From: JBBRFH01 sp038224615
Lineage (GTDB): Bacteria > Planctomycetota > Phycisphaerae > Tepidisphaerales > Tepidisphaeraceae
DNA: 10,123 nt
Direction: 5' to 3'
Assembly (NCBI GenBank): GCA_038224615.1
Contig: JBBRFH010000122.1
Coordinates: forward strand, 1-10,123
Each line of letters begins with the position of its first letter. Within the stretch, counting starts at the first letter, position 1. Made by a program: the position numbers and the translations under genes. Shown here in pieces: positions 1 to 5,606 of the stretch. The notes below the pieces were generated by a model. It had not been told where the DNA came from, ran no database searches, and worked only from the letters and a program-made list of their open reading frames with translations.

Positions 1-887
1 TCTTCGACCTTTTCGAGATTCGCGCCGCTGAGTCGGGAGACCTTGCAGCTGAAATCGGGGACAAGCTCGAACGCGAAGTAGCCGTGGCTGGCAATGATCG
101 CCGGCGGGTCGGAATTGGGCTCGAACGTGAATCCCGTCAGCAGTCGCGGGCCTTTCTCGGCCGCTTGCAGCGAAGAGATGATCTCCGGGCGTTCGAGCGT
201 GCCGTCGTCCTTCACCTGGAAACGGAAGATTCGGCCGTCGATCGACGACGCCCAGAGGCGGTGGTCGGGACCGAAGTTCAGGCATGTGAACGCGACGCCT
301 TCGGTGTTCGGAAGCGGCACTTTTTCAAACGTCAGCTCGGGGTCGGTCGGCCCGGCCGTGGTGAATGAGGTGAGAAAGCTGGCAACCGACGCGCCGTCGA
401 TCGTCTTCACACGCGGTGTGATATAGATGGCGTATTGCGTCCGCGAGTCAAGCGCAGAGCGCGGCTTGATGGTGATCGTGTCAGCGTCGAGCAGCGACAG
501 ATCCACATCGACCTCTGTCTGGTCGGCAACCCGGACGAGATGTACCGACTTGGACGAGACGGATTTCGGATCGATCTCACGACCCTTACGCATGCGGGCG
601 TAGATCGGCACATCGGCGGAAACGGTGGTCGGCACGTCGATGGAACCGTCAAGCGGCTCGGTGACGACGAACTGCGCCGCCGACAGCGACTTCGTGGTCG
701 TCAGACCGAATGTCCTCAGTACCTTGTCCTTCCAGCCACGCCCACGCCCCACAAGCGCGAAAGCAACTGCGAGAATCACGAGGATGACCAGCACCCGCGG
801 CCAGCGTCGGCCGCGCTTAGCGGGCGTGATTGGGGTCGGGGCATTCGGGGGAGTCTGATCAGGCGGAACTTGAGCCGTGCCTTGCAT
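1..887 (-). CDS. Membrane-anchored Ig-like (SbsA/Big_5-type) plus beta-propeller-like protein, C-terminus off window
   Basis: Open frame from ATG at 887 to the left edge, 295 residues visible with no stop. Residues 1-30 are Pro-rich then basic. Residues about 31-47 form one hydrophobic segment (VLVILVILAVAFALV), so the protein is probably an N-in anchor with the rest outside the cytoplasm. Residues about 74-178 look like an SbsA/Big_5 Ig-like domain: a 'P-x-DG-x-x-DVP' opening, a 'TITIKPRSALDSRTQYAIYI' core and a closing 'FTT'. From about 185 the sequence resembles the first blades of an NHL or sorbosone/glucose dehydrogenase-like propeller ('LNFGPDHRLWASSIDGRIFRF', then 'LLTGFTFEP'). The start at 887 is supported by AAGGA nine bases upstream; an ATG at 897 overlaps that site. 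The gene lies 42 bases behind the cytochrome c gene, so the two are probably cotranscribed. A sugar or aldose dehydrogenase is possible, but no catalytic residues are in view. Confidence 0.8.
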   Translation of the reverse strand, partial: MQGTAQVPPDQTPPNAPTPITPAKRGRRWPRVLVILVILAVAFALVGRGRGWKDKVLRTFGLTTTKSLSAAQFVVTEPLDGSIDVPTTVSADVPIYARMRKGREIDPKSVSSKSVHLVRVADQTEVDVDLSLLDADTITIKPRSALDSRTQYAIYITPRVKTIDGASVASFLTSFTTAGPTDPELTFEKVPLPNTEGVAFTCLNFGPDHRLWASSIDGRIFRFQVKDDGTLERPEIISSLQAAEKGPRLLTGFTFEPNSDPPAIIASHGYFAFELVPDFSCKVSRLSGANLEKVE

Positions 888-929
888 GGGAAAACATCCT
901 TGAACAAAAACTACGTGTTGCTGACCGTG

Positions 930-1505
930 TTACCCGCGTGAACTCGCGACGGTCGTCATCTGCATCGAACGGAGAAAGGCAACGATGTCGGCAAGGTCCT
1001 GCTTGCTGAGTTGACGGTTGCCACCCAGCGGCGGCATGGCGCGGCCGGTAATGGTGCGCGGGTCTTGTGCGGGCCGACCCAGTTTGACGAAGGAGACCAG
1101 AGCCGAGTCGGATGCACTGAGCACAAATGCGCTGCCGCGCAGTGCGACGCCCTGCTCCGGCATTCCACCTCCGGCCGGGCCGTGGCAGGTCGCACAGGTA
1201 TGCGTGAAAAGTTGGCGTCCAATAACGGGATCGACGTCGAACCCGTCGATTTTGTCCGGCACGGTCATGCCCGCGTGTGGGTTGTTACTGTTACTGCCGG
1301 AAGCGAGGAACGACACGGCGCCCCGCGTACAGAGGAACGAGAACCCGCCGACGAGCACACATGTGCCCAGCGTCAGACCCAAAAGCTTAGCGGCAAAGGT
1401 GCGCGCCGCCCGGGCATCGGCCGAGCGGGAGACGACGGGGGTGGCGGACTCGATCGGAGGTTGGTTGCTGTCGTTTGTCATAGGAGTCGATGATCTACGG
1501 ATCAT
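930..1505 (-). CDS. Membrane-anchored class I monohaem cytochrome c
   Basis: A 191-residue protein. Residues about 40-60 (KLLGLTLGTCVLVGGFSFLC) form a single hydrophobic anchor, followed by a Ser/Asn-rich linker. A class I cytochrome c domain spans about 90-182. The haem attachment motif is CATCH (C104, C107, H108), and the likely axial methionine is M157 in 'GRAMPPLGG'. The C-terminal helix 'LADIVAFLRSM' is typical of the fold. Membrane topology would put the haem in the periplasm. The start at 1505 has AGGA four bases upstream; a second ATG at 1481 gives a shorter N-terminus but has no Shine-Dalgarno sequence. The gene diverges from the Rrf2 gene and shares its control region. It probably shuttles electrons to the neighbouring cbb3 oxidase, or from the downstream propeller protein. 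That role is inferred from position; the cytochrome identity is clear from the motifs. Confidence 0.92.
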   Translation of the reverse strand: MIRRSSTPMTNDSNQPPIESATPVVSRSADARAARTFAAKLLGLTLGTCVLVGGFSFLCTRGAVSFLASGSNSNNPHAGMTVPDKIDGFDVDPVIGRQLFTHTCATCHGPAGGGMPEQGVALRGSAFVLSASDSALVSFVKLGRPAQDPRTITGRAMPPLGGNRQLSKQDLADIVAFLRSMQMTTVASSRG

Positions 1506-1604
1506 TTAGTCCTAAGATACACGATCGGGTGATGTCGGGGGGTGACTTGAATGGTGCGGCAGTTCGTCGCATCCCTGACAGACGCGGAACGTACTGCTTG
1601 CCGC

Positions 1605-1625
1605 AGGGAAATCCCCCATTTCCCT
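1605..1625. repeat. Perfect 8-5-8 inverted repeat (AGGGAAAT / ATTTCCCT)
   Basis: Arms AGGGAAAT at 1605-1612 and ATTTCCCT at 1618-1625 flank a CCCCC loop. The stem can be extended by GC (1603-1604 with 1627-1628) if T1626 is bulged. TTTT follows at 1629-1632 on the + strand, so it looks faintly like a terminator, but no + strand gene precedes it. An operator palindrome, or a hairpin in the leader of the divergent cytochrome transcript, is more plausible. The repeat is seen directly; its function is unknown. Confidence 0.55.
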
Positions 1626-1657
1626 TGCTTTTGGCGGTCGATTCGCGCTTTCGCGCA

Positions 1658-1676
1658 TCAGGACTTTCCCTCCTGA
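1658..1676. repeat. Perfect 6-7-6 inverted repeat (TCAGGA / TCCTGA)
   Basis: TCAGGA at 1658-1663 and TCCTGA at 1671-1676 are separated by CTTTCCC. TTTT occurs four bases after the second arm. It lies about 30 bases after the AGGGAAAT palindrome and overlaps one copy of a near-direct repeat (see 1660-1787). It is short enough that chance cannot be excluded. Confidence 0.35.
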
Positions 1677-1755
1677 CCTGTTTTCGCACTTGAAGCTGGT
1701 CGTTCGTTATAGCAGTATATCTGGATAAACATGTCCGCATCTCCGCTTGTCTTTT

Positions 1756-1761
1756 TATAAG
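1756..1761 (+). promoter_or_regulatory. Possible -10 element for the Rrf2 gene
   Basis: TATAAG matches five of six positions of the bacterial -10 consensus and sits in an AT-rich patch (CTTTTTATAAG). No good -35 hexamer lies 16-18 bases upstream, so this is weak. If real, transcription would start near 1768, just before the hairpin at 1777-1798, giving a leader of about 110 bases. Confidence 0.25.
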
Positions 1762-1776
1762 CGCGCGGACGTCAAG

Positions 1777-1798
1777 GACTCCCCCTCGGCGGGGAGTC
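1777..1798. repeat. Perfect 8-6-8 inverted repeat (GACTCCCC / GGGGAGTC)
   Basis: GACTCCCC at 1777-1784 and GGGGAGTC at 1791-1798 flank a six-base CTCGGC loop. The stem is GC-rich (six of eight pairs) and would be a stable RNA hairpin in the Rrf2 leader or a strong operator dyad in DNA. No T-run follows on either strand, so it is not a standard intrinsic terminator. It ends 81 bases before the GTG start of the regulator. Confidence 0.6.
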
Positions 1799-1822
1799 AT
1801 CCTCGGAGGTCCGTTATGAGTT

Positions 1823-1865
1823 AAATTTTCTTTTACGATTGCCCGGGGGTGAAGGTCGAAAATTT
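1823..1865. repeat. Spaced AT-rich inverted repeat (AAATTTTC / GAAAATTT)
   Basis: AAATTTTC at 1823-1830 and GAAAATTT at 1858-1865 are exact reverse complements separated by 27 bases. Each half also contains the self-complementary AAATTT. The second arm ends just before the ribosome binding site of the Rrf2 gene. The pair could be two operator half-sites for autoregulation or a leader stem bringing the RBS next to a loop. Both readings are inference. Confidence 0.35.
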
Positions 1866-1879
1866 GCTGGAGAAGGCGT

Positions 1880-2353
1880 GTGAATGTTATGCAGATGTCG
1901 CAAACCGCCGAGTATGCACTGCGATCCGCGATCTGGCTCGGCCAGCATCGCGGTGACGCGCAGACCACGCAGCAGATCGCCACGGGATGCCAAATCCCGG
2001 TGAGCTACCTGTCCAAAGTGCTGCAGCCACTGACCCGCGCGGGCATCGTCAGTGCCCAACGCGGACTCGGCGGCGGGTACCTGCTTGAACGCGACGTCAA
2101 TGCCCTGTCGCTGCTTGAGATTGTCAACGCGGTCGAGCCGGTGCAACGAATCCGCTCCTGCCCGCTTAAGCTAGCGTCGCATGTCGCACACCTTTGTGCC
2201 CTTCACCAGGCGCTTGACGACACCATGGCGACGATCGAGCGTACGCTCGGCGGCCAGACGATCGGCGAGTTGCTGGCGCGCTCCAACCCGGTTCGTCCGC
2301 TGTGCGAGGACAAACCCGCACCCGTGACCCTTGGAGTTCCCTTACGCGAGTAG
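1880..2353 (+). CDS. Rrf2-family transcriptional regulator
   Basis: A 157-residue protein of the usual Rrf2 length. The N-terminus 'MSQTAEYALRSAIWLG' and the winged helix-turn-helix at about 29-69 (TTQQIATGCQIPVSYLSKVLQPLTRAGIV, then the wing 'RGLGGGYLL') are diagnostic. Known members sense Fe-S status, NO or redox through a cysteine cluster. Here the sensor region has C94 and C106 with H101, H104 and H109 between and just after them ('CPLKLASH' to 'LCALH'), not the three-cysteine pattern of IscR or NsrR. C37 is in the recognition region and C142 near the C-terminus. The GTG at 1880 has GGAG seven bases upstream; in-frame ATGs at 1889 and 1895 would give a terminus more like relatives (MQMSQTAEYAL), so the start is uncertain by three to five residues. 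It lies 116 bases upstream of the oxidase operon, in the same direction, and probably regulates it. Confidence 0.93.
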   Translation: MNVMQMSQTAEYALRSAIWLGQHRGDAQTTQQIATGCQIPVSYLSKVLQPLTRAGIVSAQRGLGGGYLLERDVNALSLLEIVNAVEPVQRIRSCPLKLASHVAHLCALHQALDDTMATIERTLGGQTIGELLARSNPVRPLCEDKPAPVTLGVPLRE

Positions 2354-2469
2354 TCCGTTGGATCGTTTTTGTTTCGCTATAGTTAGCGGGCGCTGGTCGC
2401 CCCGGTTTGGTTGTCCGTCGTTTGCCGCGAGTGCCCGCAAGCGGGTGCGATGATCAGGAGATTTGAGCT
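2354..2469 (+). promoter_or_regulatory. Leader between the Rrf2 gene and ccoNO
   Basis: This 116-base gap probably carries the operon promoter or leader. It holds a T-rich run then an imperfect -10-like TATAGT at 2378-2383; TTGGAT at 2358-2363 is a possible -35, but the 14-base spacing is short. CGCTA/TAGCG (2375-2379/2384-2388) is a five-base inverted repeat over the putative -10. A second stem-loop at 2431-2448 lies just before the Shine-Dalgarno AGGAG (2456-2460, nine bases from the ATG). No FNR-type box is visible. Confidence 0.35.
2431..2448 (+). repeat. Stem-loop just upstream of the ccoNO ribosome binding site
   Basis: CCCGC at 2434-2438 and GCGGG at 2441-2445 are exact complements around AA; as RNA the loop would be CAAG. 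Two G-U pairs and a G-C pair extend the stem to 2431/2448. It ends eight bases before AGGAG, close enough to affect ribosome access, though it could be chance in GC-rich sequence. Confidence 0.35.
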
Positions 2470-4800
2470 ATGCAGACCCTTTCCCCGCCGACGCACGCTG
2501 AAAGTCGGCCTCACGCCCACGCCGGACACGCCAAGCTGGAGTCGTTCACGTATGACGACGCGATCGTCCGCAAGTTCCTCGTGGCGATGTACGTGTGGTC
2601 GATTGTGGCGTTCCTCGTCGGCATATTCATCGCGCTGGAGCTGGTGTTTCCGTCGTTGACGTTCGGGCAATCGTTCCTGACCTTCGGCCGCCTGCGACCG
2701 CTGCACACCAACGCGGCGATTTTCGCCTTCGCAGGCAACGCTATCTTCGCCGCCGTCTACTACTCGACGCAGCGGCTCTGCAAGGCGCGGATGTGGAGCG
2801 ACAAGCTGTCGGCGCTGCACTTCTGGGGCTGGCAACTGATCATCCTGTCGGCGGCGCTGACGCTCCCGTTCGGCATCACGCAAGGCAAGGAATACGCCGA
2901 GCTTGAGTGGCCGATCGATGTGATGATCGCCGTCGTATGGCTCGTATTCTTCGGCGGCAACTTCTTCATGACGTTGATCACCCGGCGTGAACGACACATG
3001 TATGTCGCGCTGTGGTTCTATATCGCGACGATCGTCACTGTCACCGTCCTTCATGTGTTTAATAACCTGGTCGTGCCGGTATTCAGCGGGACCCTCATCA
3101 AGAGCTACCCGATCTATGCCGGCGTGCAGGACGCGCTGATGCAATGGTGGTACGGCCACAACGCCGTCGCGTTCTTCCTGACCACGCCGTTCCTGGGCCT
3201 GATGTACTACTTCCTGCCCAAGGCCGCCGAGCGCCCGGTGTTCAGTTACAAGCTGTCGATCATCCACTTCTGGTCGCTGGTATTCATTTACATCTGGGCC
3301 GGCCCGCATCACCTGCACTACACAGCCCTTCCGGACTGGGCGTGCAGCCTGGGCATGGTCTTCTCGATCATGCTCTGGATGCCTTCGTGGGGCGGCATGA
3401 TCAACGGCCTGCTCACGCTGCGCGGCGCATGGCACAAGGTCGCCACGGATCCGGTGCTCAAATTCTTCGTCGTGGGCATCACGTTCTACGGCATGTCGAC
3501 CTTTGAAGGCCCGCTGCTTTCGATCAAGGCCGTCAACAGCCTTTCGCACTACACCGACTGGACGATCGCCCACGTTCACAGCGGCGCGCTCGGCTGGAAT
3601 GGCTTGATGGCATTCGGCATGATGTACTGGCTTCTGCCGCGCCTGTTCCAGACGGAACTATTCAGCAAGAAGCTCGCCACCGCGCACTTCTGGCTGGCCA
3701 CCCTCGGCATCCTTCTCTATATCGTGCCCATTTATGTCGCTGGCATTACGCAGGGCCTGATGTGGCGCGCCTTCACGGCGGACGGCCAACTCGCGTATCC
3801 GAACTGGATGGACACGGTCAACGCCATCCTGCCGATGTACATGCTCCGCGCCGTCGGCGGAATGCTGTTCATGTCCGGCGCGTTGGTCGGTGGTTACAAC
3901 TTCTTTATGACCTGGCGTGCCCGACCGCCGGTTTACGCCGAGCCCGTCCAGCACGCCATGGCGCTCACCCGCGATTACGACGGCGACGTCGAACGTCCGA
4001 AATCCAAGCTCATCGGTGTGACCGATGTCGCCAGGGATTTGGACGTCTTCAGTTCCATGTGGTGGCACCGCCGCTGGGAACGTCTGCCGGTAAAGTTCAC
4101 CGTACTGGTCGTCATTGCGGTAGTGGTCGCGTCGCTGTTCGAGATCATCCCGACGTTCCTGATCCGCGCCAATGTGCCGACGATCGCAAGTGTCGGCCCA
4201 TACACTCCGCTGGAACTTGCCGGCCGCGACATCTATATCGCCGAGGGGTGCTACAACTGTCACAGCCAGATGGTCCGCCCGTTGCTGGCCGAGGTGAAGC
4301 GTTACGGCGATTACTCGAAGCCCGGCGAGTTCGTCTACGACCACCCGTTCCAATGGGGGAGCCGTCGCATCGGTCCCGATCTGGCGCGCGAAGGGGGCAA
4401 GCAGAGCGATTACTGGCACCTGCTGCATTTCCGTAAGCCGGCTGATCTCTCGCCGACATCGATCATGCCGAGCTACGCGTTTATGGAAGCGACCGATCTC
4501 GACTTCGATTCCATCCCCTATCGTGTTAAGGCGATGCAGCGGCTGGGCGTGCCGTACTCCGAGCAGGACTACATCGACTCCAAGGCCAACGCGAAGGCTC
4601 AGGCGGAGGCAATTGCGAAGAATCTGGTCGACCAGGGCAAGGACCCGGGCCTGATTGCAGTGAAGGACCGCGAGGTGATCGCGTTGATCGCGTACCTGCA
4701 GCGGGTTGGAACTGATTTCAAGAAGCTCACGCCCCCTGCGGCCCCCGCCGCACCGGTACCGGCGTCGCAGCCCGCTGCTGACGTGAAAGGAACTCACTGA
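2470..4800 (+). CDS. ccoNO: Fused cbb3-type cytochrome c oxidase subunits I and II (CcoN-CcoO)
   Basis: A single 776-residue frame, reducing O2 to water and pumping protons. Residues about 25-485 are CcoN, the multi-span haem-copper subunit. H79 (LHTN) and one histidine of 'AHVHSG' fit low-spin haem b; H368 and H370 are that pair, the other binding haem b3. H230, H280 and H281 (WYGH; AGPHH) fit CuB. Y274, six residues before H280, fits the cross-linked tyrosine of C-family oxidases, and E346 the conserved glutamate of 'FEGP'. Residues about 530-750 are CcoO: an anchor near 542-560, then a monohaem domain with CYNCH (C594, C597, H598) and likely ligand M666 in 'SIMPSY'. About 45 linking residues join the halves, with no stop or frameshift. 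Fused CcoNO proteins are known in some phyla; most proteobacteria have two genes. The start has AGGAG nine bases upstream, and the stop overlaps the ccoQ start by one base. The Pro/Ala-rich tail is low complexity. Confidence 0.97.
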   Translation: MQTLSPPTHAESRPHAHAGHAKLESFTYDDAIVRKFLVAMYVWSIVAFLVGIFIALELVFPSLTFGQSFLTFGRLRPLHTNAAIFAFAGNAIFAAVYYSTQRLCKARMWSDKLSALHFWGWQLIILSAALTLPFGITQGKEYAELEWPIDVMIAVVWLVFFGGNFFMTLITRRERHMYVALWFYIATIVTVTVLHVFNNLVVPVFSGTLIKSYPIYAGVQDALMQWWYGHNAVAFFLTTPFLGLMYYFLPKAAERPVFSYKLSIIHFWSLVFIYIWAGPHHLHYTALPDWACSLGMVFSIMLWMPSWGGMINGLLTLRGAWHKVATDPVLKFFVVGITFYGMSTFEGPLLSIKAVNSLSHYTDWTIAHVHSGALGWNGLMAFGMMYWLLPRLFQTELFSKKLATAHFWLATLGILLYIVPIYVAGITQGLMWRAFTADGQLAYPNWMDTVNAILPMYMLRAVGGMLFMSGALVGGYNFFMTWRARPPVYAEPVQHAMALTRDYDGDVERPKSKLIGVTDVARDLDVFSSMWWHRRWERLPVKFTVLVVIAVVVASLFEIIPTFLIRANVPTIASVGPYTPLELAGRDIYIAEGCYNCHSQMVRPLLAEVKRYGDYSKPGEFVYDHPFQWGSRRIGPDLAREGGKQSDYWHLLHFRKPADLSPTSIMPSYAFMEATDLDFDSIPYRVKAMQRLGVPYSEQDYIDSKANAKAQAEAIAKNLVDQGKDPGLIAVKDREVIALIAYLQRVGTDFKKLTPPAAPAAPVPASQPAADVKGTH

Positions 4801-4994
4801 TGTTCAAGGACGTCCTCAACCATATGTCCAACGCCGCCGACTTCGCGTCGATCGGATTGGTCATTTTCTTCGTCGTATTCGTCTTCGTCTCGGTCCGAGC
4901 GCTGCTGCGGACCAAGGCAGAGGTTCAGGATTGGTCGCGCCTGCCGCTGAGCGCGGATGAGTCGACGGCCAGTATGGAGGCGCGCCATGAGTGA
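4800..4994 (+). CDS. ccoQ: CcoQ/FixQ-like small subunit of cbb3 oxidase
   Basis: A 64-residue protein with a single strong membrane span at about residues 16-36 (FASIGLVIFFVVFVFVSVRAL) followed by a short charged cytoplasmic tail. That is the usual size and design of CcoQ, which stabilises the interaction of CcoP with the NO core in known systems. The family is poorly conserved in sequence, so the call rests on size, topology and its place between ccoNO and ccoP. AAAGGA precedes the ATG by eight bases. The start shares one base with the ccoNO stop (TGATG), and the end overlaps ccoP by eight bases. Confidence 0.88.
   Translation: MFKDVLNHMSNAADFASIGLVIFFVVFVFVSVRALLRTKAEVQDWSRLPLSADESTASMEARHE
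4976..4980 (+). promoter_or_regulatory. Shine-Dalgarno that fixes the ccoP start
   Basis: GGAGG lies six bases before the ATG at 4987, inside the end of ccoQ. An in-frame ATG at 4957 would add ten residues (basic, Arg-rich) that do not belong to the family and has no such site, so 4987 is preferred. Confidence 0.75.
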
Positions 4995-5571
4995 GATGTC
5001 GAACGAACCCGAACTGACCGGCCACAATTACGACGGCATCGAGGAATACGACAATCCGACACCCGGGTGGTGGACGTATTTCTTCCTGATCTCCATCGGT
5101 TTTTCCGTGATTTACCTCTTCGTGATGTTCGCCGGCGGCGACTCGCTTTCTCCCGCGGCGTTCTACACGCGCGACGCCACCGAACAGCTCAAGGAGCAAT
5201 ATGGACAACTCGCCGGCGTGAAGCCGGACGCGGCATCCCTGCTCAAGCTGGCCAAGGACGAAAAATGGTCGCGCGTCGGCAAGTCGATCTTTGAGAGCAA
5301 CTGCACTTCGTGCCACGGAATCGACGGGTCCGGCATGACCGGTCCGAATCTCACCGACGATTCGTACCTGTGGGTGAAGAAGATCGAGGACATCGCCGAC
5401 GTCGTCGCTAATGGTCGAAAAAACGGTGCCATGCCGGCGTGGAACCAGCGGCTTCAGCCGGTCGAGCAGGTGCTCGTTGCATCGTACGTCGCATCACTCC
5501 GTGGAAAGAACCTCAAGAGCATGGGCGGTCGGCCCGCCGAGGGCGAAAAGCCCGCGCCGTGGTCAGAGTAG
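4987..5571 (+). CDS. ccoP: CcoP subunit III of cbb3 oxidase, single-haem form
   Basis: A 194-residue membrane-anchored cytochrome c that passes electrons to CcoO. The N-terminus 'HNYDGIEEYDNPTPGWW' is the hallmark of CcoP, followed by one membrane span at about 28-48. A single haem domain follows: CTSCH (C106, C109, H110), 'GPNLTDDSYLW', and the axial methionine M149 in 'GAMPAW'. The domain ends with 'VLVASYVASLRGK', after which only a short Pro/Glu-rich tail remains. Standard CcoP carries two haem domains in about 300 residues; the retained one matches the first by its 'NLTDD' and 'GRxxGxMPAW' pattern, so the second is absent. The reading frame is intact, so this is a shorter architecture, not a broken gene. 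The start overlaps ccoQ by eight bases, with GGAGG six bases upstream. CcoG follows after 35 bases. Confidence 0.95.
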   Translation: MSEMSNEPELTGHNYDGIEEYDNPTPGWWTYFFLISIGFSVIYLFVMFAGGDSLSPAAFYTRDATEQLKEQYGQLAGVKPDAASLLKLAKDEKWSRVGKSIFESNCTSCHGIDGSGMTGPNLTDDSYLWVKKIEDIADVVANGRKNGAMPAWNQRLQPVEQVLVASYVASLRGKNLKSMGGRPAEGEKPAPWSE

Positions 5572-5606
5572 TCGGATTGATCGTTTGAACGAAGTGAGCG
5601 TCTGCA

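Larger units (their letters stand above)
1506..1879. promoter_or_regulatory. Divergent intergenic control region, no gene
   Basis: This 374-base stretch separates the - strand cytochrome gene from the + strand Rrf2 gene. The open frames crossing it have no recognisable product and look spurious. It is locally AT-richer than the genes (notably 1700-1760 and 1820-1840) and holds at least four perfect inverted repeats, listed separately. It must contain the promoters for both directions. No canonical FNR-type site (TTGAT-N4-ATCAA) is visible. Confidence 0.7.

Noticed and set aside
435..941. Open frame of 168 codons on the + strand
   Set aside because: It overlaps the - strand Ig-like/propeller gene, which has recognisable domain motifs, a membrane anchor and a good ribosome binding site.
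1603..1632. Hairpin followed by TTTT read as an intrinsic terminator
   Set aside because: No + strand gene precedes it, the T-run has only four bases, and on the - strand no T-run follows.
1495..1983. Open frame of 162 codons on the - strand through the divergent region
   Set aside because: It overlaps both the start of the Rrf2 gene and the palindromes, and its product has no recognisable motifs.
2383..3579. Long open frame of 398 codons on the - strand opposite ccoNO
   Set aside because: It lies entirely antisense to a well-supported oxidase gene, its product is Arg/Asp/His-rich without any recognisable domain, and long antisense frames are common opposite GC-rich genes.
3658..4797. Long open frame of 379 codons on the - strand opposite the CcoO half
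   Set aside because: Composition is typical of a shadow frame, with no domain, and the + strand gene has all haem and copper ligands.
5575..5590. Possible FNR half-site TTGAT before ccoG
   Set aside because: The second half (TGAAC) does not match the ATCAA half of the palindrome, and the site sits within an operon gap of 35 bases.
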